A DNA stretch of 64,000 bases. Source: Saccharothrix violaceirubra (GTDB taxonomy: Bacteria; Actinomycetota; Actinomycetes; Mycobacteriales; Pseudonocardiaceae). Location: the NCBI RefSeq assembly GCF_014203755.1, contig NZ_JACHJS010000001.1, positions 1,178,001 through 1,242,000 on the forward strand, read 5' to 3'. Under the pieces are notes generated by a model. That model was not told the DNA's origin. It saw only the letters and a list, made by a program, of their open reading frames with translations, and made no database searches. Position numbers and translations under genes: made by a program. How positions within the stretch are numbered: the stretch's first letter is position 1; the number at the start of each line of letters is the position of its first letter. Positions 46,590 to 54,745 of the stretch are shown one piece after another.

Positions 46590-47693
46590 TCAGAACGAGG
46601 TCGGGATCGTCGGGTGGCGTTCGAACAGGACGGTGCCCCGCACGACCGCCTCTTTCACGCGGGCGGCGAGCCGGCCGGTCAGCACGAGTTCGCGGGGCGA
46701 GTCGTCGCCGCGCACGAACTGGATCAACCCGTCGCGGCGGCCGAGGCTGACGCACTGGAGCGCGTAGCCGAACCGCAACGGCTTGCTCACCCGGCCGCTC
46801 AGCCGCGCGGCCACCGTGCGGATCGCGTACTGCGTGGTCGGCAGTCCGGTCGCGCACGCCATCCGCAGTTCGAGCCCGTCCGGGCGGTGCACGGCGGCGG
46901 CGTCGCCCACCCCGATCACCTCCGGGTGCGACACCGACGACAGCGTGCCGTCGACGACCAGCCGGCCCCGGCCGTCCACCTCGAACCCGGCTTCCCGCGC
47001 CAGGTCCGGCACACGGAACCCGGCCGTCCACACGACGGTGTCGGCGGTGATCTCCCGGTCGGCGAGCACGACACCGTCCGCGCGCACCTCGGTCACCCGC
47101 GCGTCGTCGACCACGGTCACGCCCAGCCGGTCGAACACGCGGCGCAGGTGTCGACGGCCCTTGGCCGACAGCGCCCCGCCGAACACGCCGCCGGTCGCCA
47201 GCGTGACCGCCAGGTGCGGGTGCGCCTCGGCGAGTTCGGCGGCGGCCTCGATCCCCGTGAGGCCGCCGCCGATGACGACCACGGACCGCGCGGTCGTCAA
47301 GTTCACCCGCAGGCGTTCCGCTTCTTCACGGGTCGCCACGGTGAACGCGTGCTCGCGGGCGCCGGGCACCGAGTCCAGATCGGCCCGGCTGCCCAACGCG
47401 TACACGAGCCGGTCGTAGTGCAGTCTGCCCGTTTCCAGGGTGATCTCGCGCGTGTCGGCGTCGATCCGGGTCACGCGGTCGACGACGAGCCGCACGCCGG
47501 TGCCGTCGAGCAGGCCGGTCAGCGGCAGGTCGTGCGGGGTCCGGCCGGCCGCGAACTCGTGCAGGCGGACCCGTTCGACGAACCGGTCACGGTCGTTGAC
47601 CAGCGTGACCTCGGCTTCGGTCCAGCGGGCGAGGAGCTTGGCGGCGGCCAGTCCGGTGTACCCGCCGCCGACGACCACGATGTGCTCTGCCAT
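46590..47693 (-). CDS. FAD-dependent pyridine nucleotide oxidoreductase (NDH-2-like)
   Basis: 367 aa. The FAD-binding 'IVVVGGGYTGLAAAKLLARW' is at the N-terminus and the NAD(P)H Rossmann motif 'VVVIGGGLTGIEAAAELAEA' near residue 140. 'VIGVGDAAAVHRPDGLELRM' is the FAD-binding C-terminal motif. This matches type II NADH dehydrogenase-like proteins, which pass electrons to quinones; a clear membrane-anchoring C-terminus is not seen. Converges on the KdpE-like gene with 7 bp between stops. Confidence 0.88.
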   Translation of the reverse strand: MAEHIVVVGGGYTGLAAAKLLARWTEAEVTLVNDRDRFVERVRLHEFAAGRTPHDLPLTGLLDGTGVRLVVDRVTRIDADTREITLETGRLHYDRLVYALGSRADLDSVPGAREHAFTVATREEAERLRVNLTTARSVVVIGGGLTGIEAAAELAEAHPHLAVTLATGGVFGGALSAKGRRHLRRVFDRLGVTVVDDARVTEVRADGVVLADREITADTVVWTAGFRVPDLAREAGFEVDGRGRLVVDGTLSSVSHPEVIGVGDAAAVHRPDGLELRMACATGLPTTQYAIRTVAARLSGRVSKPLRFGYALQCVSLGRRDGLIQFVRGDDSPRELVLTGRLAARVKEAVVRGTVLFERHPTIPTSF

Positions 47694-47759
47694 GTCGGAA
47701 GTCCTTTCGCTCTCGCGGAAGGAGCGAAATGGGCCGGGCCGGCGTGACAGTGATCCGCC

Positions 47760-48203
47760 TCACGCCTCCGAGGACGGCACCGGCAGCTGCGGTGTCGTGG
47801 TGGTCGTCGTCGTGGTGACGGTCGTCGTGGTGGTGGTCGTTGTCGTCGTGGCCTGTTCCTTGGGCGCGGCCGTCGACGTCGTCGGCGGCACGCTCGTCGT
47901 GGTCACGGTGACGGCGATCTGCTTGTCGGGTTCGACGGTGGACGCCTCCGGATCGCTCGGGTGCGTGCCGGTCGGCGACGGGCTTGTGGGCAGGGGCGGC
48001 GCGGGGCCGCGCTCGGGTGCCACGCTCGTCACGACGCCCTGTTCTGCCTTGGGCTCGGGTGGTCCGGCGTCGGGCTTGACGCCGCCCACCATCATCGTGG
48101 CGACCACGGCCATCGCCGTCGCCACGACGACACCGCCCGCGGCGAGCAGCACGAGCGGGGGCATGCCCCACTTCGCCGGGTCGGTCTGGTCTTCCTCGAA
48201 CAC
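47760..48203 (-). CDS. Membrane-anchored protein with Thr-rich tail (1 of 3)
   Basis: 147 aa of unknown function. One membrane segment lies near residues 15-40 ('PPLVLLAAGGVVVATAMAVV'). The outside part is Pro/Thr-rich and ends in long runs of Thr (DNA runs of ACN). There is no globular domain. Thr/Pro-rich stretches in actinobacteria are often O-mannosylated stalks. Same direction as two further Thr-rich genes upstream. The antisense frame over the Thr repeats is an artefact. Confidence 0.65.
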   Translation of the reverse strand: MFEEDQTDPAKWGMPPLVLLAAGGVVVATAMAVVATMMVGGVKPDAGPPEPKAEQGVVTSVAPERGPAPPLPTSPSPTGTHPSDPEASTVEPDKQIAVTVTTTSVPPTTSTAAPKEQATTTTTTTTTTVTTTTTTTTPQLPVPSSEA

Positions 48204-48345
48204 GCCGAACTCCCTGTCGGAACACGCGGATGGGTGTCCGGGTTATCGGCGCGTCGTCGTGGCCACCGCATCGTCAGGCGCACATGCCCACACCATCGAG
48301 TGGAGACGCGTGACCGCCGTGCGGCGGGCTCGTTGAAACGGCGGC

Positions 48346-48864
48346 TCAGCCTGCCTGCGTGATGACGCCCTGCGCCGGCGTCGTCGTGGTCGCCGGGGGC
48401 TGGGTCGTGGTGGCCGGGGGCTGGGTCGTCGTGGTCGTGGTCGGCGGAGGCAGCGTGGTCGTCGGCCTCGGCGGCTGAGTGGTCGGCTTCGGGTCCGGCC
48501 GGTCGGGTTCCTCGACGGTCGTGGTCGTGCCGTCCGGGCGGGTCACCGTGGTGATGCGGGCCCGGGTCGTGGTCGTCGGCGCGTCCTCGCCGGTCGTCGT
48601 GGTCGCGGTCGTGGTGTCCGTCGTCGTCACGGTCGTGCCCGCCGTCGTGCCGCGGGTCGAAGTCACGGTGAGCTGCCCCCGGTTGACCACGTCCTCGCGC
48701 GGTGTGGGCTTCGCGGGCGCGGCCTGCTCGGACGGGCCGGCGATCGACGCGATCGCGGCGAAGATCGTCGCGGTGGCCACGCCGGACGCGGCGAGCACCA
48801 GGTTCGGCGACAAGCGCCTGCGCGCCGGTTGCGCCTCCGGTGCCTCGTGGATGCCGTCGCTCAC
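48346..48864 (-). CDS. Membrane-anchored protein with Thr-rich tail (2 of 3)
   Basis: 172 aa. The GTG at 48864 has AGGAGG about 7 nt upstream, which decides the start. A membrane segment ('SPNLVLAASGVATATIFAAI') near residue 20 is followed by an almost pure Thr/Pro region ('TTTEEP'-like, 'PPTTTTTTQPPATTTQPP'). No catalytic domain visible. It lies 11 bp after the CAP-domain gene, so the two are likely one transcript. Confidence 0.7.
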   Translation of the reverse strand: MSDGIHEAPEAQPARRRLSPNLVLAASGVATATIFAAIASIAGPSEQAAPAKPTPREDVVNRGQLTVTSTRGTTAGTTVTTTDTTTATTTTGEDAPTTTTRARITTVTRPDGTTTTVEEPDRPDPKPTTQPPRPTTTLPPPTTTTTTQPPATTTQPPATTTTPAQGVITQAG

Positions 48865-48875
48865 GCCTGCTCCTC

Positions 48876-49574
48876 CTACCGGCCGAAATCCTGGGTCCAG
48901 TACCAGCCGCGGGTGTCCAGACCGACCCCGATGGCGGTGAACGAGCAGTCCAGGATGTTGCGCCGGTGCCCGTCCGAGTTCATCCACGCCGACATGACCG
49001 CCTCGGGGGACCGCTGACCCTTGGCGATGTTCTCGCCGCCGGGACGGGAGTAGCCCGCCGTGCGCATCCGCGCCGCGAAGTCCACGCCTTCCGGCGTGTC
49101 GTGGGAAAAGTAGCCGCGTTCCGCCATGTCGGCGCTGTGGCCCTGCGCGGCGGCGGTGATCCGGTCGTCGACCTTGAGCGCCGGGCACCCGGCCGACGCG
49201 CGTTCCCCGTTCACGAGTTCGACCACCTGCGCGGCGGCCGGCAAGTCTGCCGGGCGCGTGGTGGTGGTCGGTGCGACCGTCGTGGTCGTCGTGGCGACGG
49301 TCGTCGTCGTGGTGGTCACGGTGGTGGTGGTCGTTACCGGTGCCGTGGTCACGGTCGCGGTACGCGACGCTGTCGTCGTCGCGGGGACCGCGACAGTGGT
49401 CGAACTCGGCGCACCGACCGCGCCCGCCGCGTGGCTAGTCGCGTCGTCCGGTTCGTCGCCGACGGAGGTGAAGTGGGCGGGGCTCGCCACGGCGACCCCG
49501 GTCGCACCCGCCGCTCCCAGCAGCAGGCCCACGAGGATGCCGATCACCGATCGGTTACCGCGTCGGGCTGTCAC
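48876..49574 (-). CDS. Exported CAP-domain (SCP/PR-1) protein with Thr-rich linker (3 of 3)
   Basis: 232 aa. A signal/anchor ('VIGILVGLLLGAAGATGVAV') is followed by a Thr-rich linker of about 60 residues, then a bacterial CAP domain: 'VELVNGERASAGCPALKVDD', 'HSADMAERGYFSHDTPEG', 'GGENIAKGQRSPEAVMSAWM', 'SDGHRRNILDCSFTAIGVG'. The two His and Glu residues expected of the CAP cavity are present. Role unknown, often in sporulation or host contact. Start uncertain: GTG 49574 or GTG 49592, neither with a good Shine-Dalgarno. Confidence 0.82.
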   Translation of the reverse strand: MTARRGNRSVIGILVGLLLGAAGATGVAVASPAHFTSVGDEPDDATSHAAGAVGAPSSTTVAVPATTTASRTATVTTAPVTTTTTVTTTTTTVATTTTTVAPTTTTRPADLPAAAQVVELVNGERASAGCPALKVDDRITAAAQGHSADMAERGYFSHDTPEGVDFAARMRTAGYSRPGGENIAKGQRSPEAVMSAWMNSDGHRRNILDCSFTAIGVGLDTRGWYWTQDFGR

Positions 49575-49619
49575 GGTCGCGCACCGTACCACTAACGAGT
49601 GAAATGACAGGATGTACGT

Positions 49620-49904
49620 GTGGTTGGAGTAGAGCAGGTTCGCCTGACTGTGTGGGTGCGCGGACACGTTCAGGGAGTCGGGTTTCGGTGGTGGACCCGG
49701 GCCCGAGCGCTCGAACTCGGCCTGGTCGGCTCGGCGTCGAACCTCGCCGACGGCCGCGTGGAGGTCAACGCCCAGGGCTCGCGCACGGCGTGCGACGGGC
49801 TGCTGACGCTGTTGCGGTCGGGTGCGACGCCCGGCCGGGTCGACGCCGCCGTCGAGCGCTGGTCGACGCCACGCGTCGGCGTCACGGGTTTCGTCGAGCG
49901 TTGA
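49620..49904 (+). CDS. acyP: Acylphosphatase
   Basis: 94-aa acylphosphatase: '[20 protein letters not shown]' includes the catalytic Arg, and '[20 protein letters not shown]' has the catalytic Asn. It hydrolyses acyl phosphates such as acetyl or carbamoyl phosphate. GTG start at 49620, divergent from the CAP-domain gene. An acyP gene close to smc is also the order I recall in mycobacteria (Rv2922A-Rv2922c). Confidence 0.92.
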   Translation: MVGVEQVRLTVWVRGHVQGVGFRWWTRARALELGLVGSASNLADGRVEVNAQGSRTACDGLLTLLRSGATPGRVDAAVERWSTPRVGVTGFVER

Positions 49905-49937
49905 ACGTCGCGGCGACCGGTGGCGTAGTAACCCGAC

Positions 49938-50438
49938 GTGGACCGCGGCGAGGATCTGGTCAGGCGCCTGGACGACCGGTGGCGCGGTCCGCTGCACGGT
50001 TACGTCCTGCGCCTCGTCGGCGGTGACCACCAGAAAGCCGAGGACGTCGTCCAGGAGACGCTGCTGCGCGCCTGGCGACACGCCGACGAACTGCACCCCG
50101 ACCAGGCCGGTCCCTGGCTGTACACGGTGGCGCGCAACCTGGTGATCTCCGGGTACCGCCGCCGGGGAGCCGGCGAGGTGCCGCTGGGACCCGACCACCT
50201 GCCGCCGGTCGCGGACCGCGTCGACCAGGTGCTCCAGAACTGGCAGGTCGCCGAGGCCCTGCGCGCGCTGAGCGACGACCACCGGGCCGTCGTGGTCGAG
50301 CTGTACTACCGCCGCCGCACGGTCGCGGAGGCGGCGGCGGTGCTGGGCGTCCCGTCCGGCACGGTCAAGTCGCGCTGCTTCTACGCCCTGCGCGCGCTGC
50401 GCGACGCATTGGAGGAACGGGGGGTGACCGAACCGTGA
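49938..50438 (+). CDS. ECF-family RNA polymerase sigma factor
   Basis: 166 aa with sigma region 2 ('GYVLRLVGGDHQKAEDVVQE', 'RAWRHADELHPDQAGPWLYT') and region 4 ('LRALSDDHRAVVVELYYRRR', 'GVPSGTVKSRCFYALRALRD'). The set resembles SigL/SigK-type ECFs. GTG start; TAGTAA lies 6 nt before it, a possible leaderless promoter. The gene is coupled to its anti-sigma factor by a GTGA overlap. Targets unknown. Inserted between acyP and smc, which are close together in mycobacteria. Confidence 0.9.
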   Translation: MDRGEDLVRRLDDRWRGPLHGYVLRLVGGDHQKAEDVVQETLLRAWRHADELHPDQAGPWLYTVARNLVISGYRRRGAGEVPLGPDHLPPVADRVDQVLQNWQVAEALRALSDDHRAVVVELYYRRRTVAEAAAVLGVPSGTVKSRCFYALRALRDALEERGVTEP

Positions 50439-51043
50439 GCTGTGCACACACCGTGTCGCTCGGCGCCTACCTGCTCGGCGCCCTCGACCCCGCCGAGCGC
50501 TCGGCGTTCGAACGGCACCTGGACGGCTGCGTCACGTGCCCGCGCGAGATGGTGCGCCTCGCACCGCTGCCCGGTCTGCTCAGCCAGGTCCGGCCGGAGG
50601 ACCTGGAACCGACCGCCCGTCCGCCGGTCCCGCCGCCGGCCGTGCGCCGGCCGACACGCCCACGACTGCCGCTGCTCGCCGGTGCCGCGACGCTGCTGGT
50701 CGTGCTCGCCGCCGCGGTCGTGCTCGGTCTCCGGTTCGCCGGTGCCGACGAGCCGGTCACGTGGCGCGCGACGGACACCGCGACCGGGGTGAGCGCGCGG
50801 GCCGACCTCGTGGGCCGGTCGTGGGGCACCGAACTGTGGGTGAGCACCGACAACGTGCCGAAGGGCAGCCGCTGCAAACTCGTCGTGCACGACCGCGACG
50901 GCCGCACCGAGGTGGGCGGCTGGTGGGGCGCCGACCGCGACGCCGGCGCGCGGATCCCGGGCAGCACGTCGTTCGACGTCGACCGGATCGACCGGCTCGA
51001 CGTGGTGGTCGATTCGACCGTCGTGGTGACCGTCCGGAGATGA
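50435..51043 (+). CDS. Zinc-binding anti-sigma factor, single-pass membrane
   Basis: 202 aa. The N-terminal ZAS motif is 'SAFERHLDGCVTCPREMVRL' (His-x3-Cys-x2-Cys), which should bind the sigma factor of the upstream gene. A transmembrane segment 'LPLLAGAATLLVVLAAAVVL' near residue 82 is followed by an extracytoplasmic domain ('SRCKLVVHDRDGRTEVGGWW') like the RskA/RsmL sensor part. GTG start overlaps the sigma stop. Confidence 0.9.
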   Translation: MSCAHTVSLGAYLLGALDPAERSAFERHLDGCVTCPREMVRLAPLPGLLSQVRPEDLEPTARPPVPPPAVRRPTRPRLPLLAGAATLLVVLAAAVVLGLRFAGADEPVTWRATDTATGVSARADLVGRSWGTELWVSTDNVPKGSRCKLVVHDRDGRTEVGGWWGADRDAGARIPGSTSFDVDRIDRLDVVVDSTVVVTVRR

Positions 51044-51107
51044 TCTCCCAGGTCAGCGGCGGCACGCCTGCGCCGGATCGGCCGCGTTCACCGGTAGTCT
51101 GCCCCGC

Positions 51108-54100
51108 GTGCACCTCAAGAGCCTGACGCTGAAGGGCTTCAAGTCCTTCGCCTCGGCTACCACCCTGCGCTTCGAGCCGGGCATCACGTGCGTGGTCGGT
51201 CCCAACGGGTCCGGCAAGTCGAACGTGCTCGACGCGTTGCGCTGGGTCATGGGCACCCAGGGCGCGAAAGACCTGCGCGGCGGCAAGATGGAGGACGTCA
51301 TCTTCGCCGGCACCTCCGGCCGCGCCCCGCTGGGCCGCGCCGAGGTCACGCTCACCATCGACAACTCCGACGGCGCGCTCCCGATCGACTACACCGAGGT
51401 CTCGATCACCCGCCGCATGTTCCGCGAGGGCGCGACCGAGTACGAGATCAACGGCAACTCGTGCCGGCTCATGGACATCCAGGAGCTGCTGTCGGACTCC
51501 GGCATCGGCCGCGAGATGCACGTCATCGTCGGCCAGGGCCAGCTCGCCGCGATCCTGGAGTCCAAACCCGAGGAACGCCGCGCGTTCGTCGAGGAGGCGG
51601 CCGGCGTCCTCAAGCACCGCAAGCGCAAGGAGAAAGCGCTGCGGAAGCTGGAGGCGATGCAGGCCAACCTCACCCGCCTCACCGACCTGACCGCCGAACT
51701 GCGGCGCCAGCTCAAGCCGTTGGGCAAGCAGGCCGAGATCGCCCGCCGGGCCCAGGTCGTCCAGTCCGAACTGCGCGACTCGCGGCTGCGCCTGCTGGCC
51801 GACGACCTGGTCACGCGGCGTGCCGTGCTGGCCCGCGAGGAACAGGACGAGGCCGCCGCCCGTGCCCGGCGCACCGAGGTGGAGCGCTCGCTTCAGCAGG
51901 CACAGGTGCAGCAGAACGAACTCGAGGAGCAGGTCGCGGCCGACGCGCCGAAGCTCCAGCGCGCACAGGACACCTGGTACCGGCTGTCCGCGTTGGAGGA
52001 ACGGCTGCGCGGCACGGTCCGCCTGGCCGCCGAACGCGACCGGCACCTGTCCGCCGTGGTCGACGCGCCGCGGGGCGGGCGCGATCCGGACGAACTCGAA
52101 GCCGAGGCCGAGCAGACCGCCCTGCTGGAGCAGGAACTGCAGGAGGGCGTGACCGACGCCCGCATCGGGCTCGCCGAGGCGGTGGAGACCCGCGCCGAGT
52201 GGGAACGCGTCGTGTCCGCCGCCGAGAAGGCGCACCTCGCCGCCGTGCGCGCCATCGCCGACCGGCGTGAAGGGCTCGCCCGGCTGTCCGGGCAGGTCGA
52301 GGCGTTGCGGTCCAAGACGAACGCGACCGCCGAGGAGATCGAACGGCTGTCGGCGGCGCTGGCCGAGTCCGTGGCGCGCGCCGATCAGGCCCGCCTGGAA
52401 CTGGCCGAGGGCCAGGAGGTCACCGGCACCGAGGACGAGGACGACCAGGGCGTCGAGGAACGCCACCGGCAGGCCGTCGAGGCGGACGCAGCCGCGCTTG
52501 GTCGGGTCGAGGAGTTGGTGAAGGCCGAGCGCACGGCCGAGCGTGACATCGCGTCGTGGAAGGCCCGTGTGGACGCGTTGTCGCTCGGGTTGACCCGTAA
52601 GGACGGCGCGGGCGCGCTGTTGGCGTCCCGGTTGCCCGGTCTGCTCGGGTCGGTGGCCGCGTTGCTGACCGTCGACGCCGGTGCCGAGGTCGCGCTCGCG
52701 GCGGCGCTCGGACCGATCGCGGACGCGGTCGCCGTGGCGGCGGGGGCGGATGCCGTGGCCGCGTTGGAGTTGTTGAAGGAACAGGACGCGGGGCGGGCCG
52801 GACTGCTGGTCGGCGGCGCCGGCGACGTGTCCGACCGGTCGACGTGGCCGGTGCTGACCGCGGGTGCCTGGGCCGTGGACCTGGTGCGTGCGCCGGACGC
52901 GCTGCGGCCTGTGCTGCACCGCGCGCTGGACCGCGTTGCGGTGGTGGACGATCTGGCCGATGCGCAGGCTCTGGTCGCCGCCTACCCGGACGTGCGCGCG
53001 GCGACGCGTGAAGGCGACGTCCTCGGTGGAGACTGGGTGGTCGGCGGATCGCAACGCGCGCAGAGCGTCATCGAGGTGCAGGCCGCCGTCGACGAGGCGA
53101 CCGAGAAGCTTGCGTTGGCCGAACGGGCTTTCGAACGGTCCAGTGCGGCGTTGGAAGGCGCCCGTGCCGAGCAGCAGGCCCGGCGTGCCGAGGTGGCCGC
53201 GCTCAAGGAACAGCTCAACGAGGCCAAGGTGCGCCGCGCCCGGTCGGCCGAGCGCCTCAACCGGCTCGCCGCCGCCGTGCGGTCCGCCGAGGCCGAAGTG
53301 GACCGTGCCCGCGGCCGGCGGGAGAAGGTCGAGGCAGCCCGCGAGGAGTACCTGCTCAAGCTCGGTGAGCTGGAGGAACGCCTGCTCGTCGCCGAGGAGC
53401 AGCCCCTGGAGGACGAACCGGACACCGACCATCGCGACGAGGCCGCCGCCGAACTCGCCGGCGCGCGCCAGTCCGAAATGGACGCCCGGTTGGCGTTGCG
53501 CACGGCCGAGGAACGCGCCCGTGCCGTGCAGGGCAAGGCGGACGGGCTGCGGCGTGCGGCACGCGCCGAGCGCGAGGCCCGTGAACGTGCACAACGCCAG
53601 CACGCGGCCCGTGCGCGGGGCGCGGTCGTGGCGAAAGCCGTGGTGCGGGGTGGCGAGCTGGCGTTGGAACGGATCGCGGTCTCGCTCGCTCGCGCGGCAC
53701 GTGAACGCGACGCGGCGCAGGAACGTCGCACGCAGCGCGAGACTTTTCTGGGACAGGTCCGCAACCTGGTCCGCGAGATGTCCGGCGAACTGGAGAAGCT
53801 GACCGACGCTGTGCACCGCGACGAGGTGCTGCGCGCGGAACAGCGACTGCGCATCGAGCAGTTGGAGACCAAGGTCGCCGAGGAGTTCGGCATCGGCCTG
53901 GACGACCTGGTCGCCGAGTACGGGCCGGACGTGTTCATCCCGCCGTCGCCGCAGGAGATCGCCGAGTACGAGGCGGCGAAGGAACGCGGCGAGGCGGTGA
54001 CCGCGCCCCAGCCCATCCCGTACGACCGGGACACGCAGCAGCGGCGGGCCAAGCGCGCGGAACGCGACCTGTCGTTGCTGGGCAAGGTGAACCCGCTGGC

Positions 54101-54710
54101 GCTGGAGGAGTTCGCCGCGCTGGAGGAGCGCTACAAGTTCCTGTCCAACCAGTTGGAGGACATCAAGGCGACGCGGCGCGACCTGCTCACCGTGGTGAAG
54201 GAGGTCGACGACAAGATCCTGGAGGTGTTCACGTCCGCGTACGAGGACGTGGCCCGCGAGTTCGAGGTCGTGTTCGGCGTGCTGTTCCCCGGCGGCGAGG
54301 GCCGCCTCGTGCTCACCGAACCCGACGACATGCTCACCACCGGCATCGACCTGGAGGCCCGGCCGCCGGGCAAGAAGGTCAAGCGGCTGTCCCTGCTGTC
54401 GGGCGGCGAGAAGTCCCTGGCGGCCGTGGCCATGCTGGTGGCGATCTTCCGCGCGCGGCCGTCGCCGTTCTACGTGATGGACGAGGTCGAGGCGGCGCTG
54501 GACGACACCAACCTGCACCGGCTGATCGGCCTGTTCGAGCAGTTGCGCGAACGGTCCCAGCTCCTGATCATCACGCACCAGAAGCCGACCATGGAGATCG
54601 CCGACGCCCTGTACGGCGTGTCCATGCGCGGTGACGGCATCAGTCAGGTCATCTCCCAGCGCCTGCGCGGCCACGAACCCGCCCGCGAGTCCTCCACCCA
54701 GGCACCCTGA
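51108..54710 (+). CDS. smc: Chromosome segregation protein SMC
   Basis: SMC ATPase, 1200 aa. Walker A 'VVGPNGSGKSNVLDALRWVM' lies at residue 27; long coiled-coil arms flank a hinge near 510-660 ('LPGLLGSVAALLTVDAGAEV'). The C-terminal head has signature 'LSLLSGGEKSLAAVAMLVAI' and Walker B 'PFYVMDEVEAALDDTNLHRL'. It condenses and segregates chromosomes with ScpAB. GTG start; TAGTCT (51095-51100) 7 nt upstream. The last residues 'RESSTQAP' and the stop are encoded by a GGACACC-family repeat unit (54684 onward), so the C-terminus seems remodelled by the repeat. Confidence 0.97.
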   Translation: MHLKSLTLKGFKSFASATTLRFEPGITCVVGPNGSGKSNVLDALRWVMGTQGAKDLRGGKMEDVIFAGTSGRAPLGRAEVTLTIDNSDGALPIDYTEVSITRRMFREGATEYEINGNSCRLMDIQELLSDSGIGREMHVIVGQGQLAAILESKPEERRAFVEEAAGVLKHRKRKEKALRKLEAMQANLTRLTDLTAELRRQLKPLGKQAEIARRAQVVQSELRDSRLRLLADDLVTRRAVLAREEQDEAAARARRTEVERSLQQAQVQQNELEEQVAADAPKLQRAQDTWYRLSALEERLRGTVRLAAERDRHLSAVVDAPRGGRDPDELEAEAEQTALLEQELQEGVTDARIGLAEAVETRAEWERVVSAAEKAHLAAVRAIADRREGLARLSGQVEALRSKTNATAEEIERLSAALAESVARADQARLELAEGQEVTGTEDEDDQGVEERHRQAVEADAAALGRVEELVKAERTAERDIASWKARVDALSLGLTRKDGAGALLASRLPGLLGSVAALLTVDAGAEVALAAALGPIADAVAVAAGADAVAALELLKEQDAGRAGLLVGGAGDVSDRSTWPVLTAGAWAVDLVRAPDALRPVLHRALDRVAVVDDLADAQALVAAYPDVRAATREGDVLGGDWVVGGSQRAQSVIEVQAAVDEATEKLALAERAFERSSAALEGARAEQQARRAEVAALKEQLNEAKVRRARSAERLNRLAAAVRSAEAEVDRARGRREKVEAAREEYLLKLGELEERLLVAEEQPLEDEPDTDHRDEAAAELAGARQSEMDARLALRTAEERARAVQGKADGLRRAARAEREARERAQRQHAARARGAVVAKAVVRGGELALERIAVSLARAARERDAAQERRTQRETFLGQVRNLVREMSGELEKLTDAVHRDEVLRAEQRLRIEQLETKVAEEFGIGLDDLVAEYGPDVFIPPSPQEIAEYEAAKERGEAVTAPQPIPYDRDTQQRRAKRAERDLSLLGKVNPLALEEFAALEERYKFLSNQLEDIKATRRDLLTVVKEVDDKILEVFTSAYEDVAREFEVVFGVLFPGGEGRLVLTEPDDMLTTGIDLEARPPGKKVKRLSLLSGGEKSLAAVAMLVAIFRARPSPFYVMDEVEAALDDTNLHRLIGLFEQLRERSQLLIITHQKPTMEIADALYGVSMRGDGISQVISQRLRGHEPARESSTQAP

Positions 54711-54745
54711 AATACGCGTTCGGACACCCTGGAATACGCGTCCGG
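54684..54745. repeat. GGACACC-family repeat, site 6, overlapping the smc 3' end
   Basis: Units CGCGAGTCCTCCACCCAGGC-ACCC, TGAAATACGCGTTCGGACAC-CC, TGGAATACGCGTCCGG. The first unit encodes the last eight residues and part of the stop of smc; the rest fills the gap to the opposite response regulator stop. Confidence 0.85.

Noticed and set aside
47440..49602. Plus-strand Val/Ser-rich frames opposite the Thr-rich genes
   Set aside because: They are antisense to Thr codon runs; the minus-strand genes have signal segments and a CAP domain.
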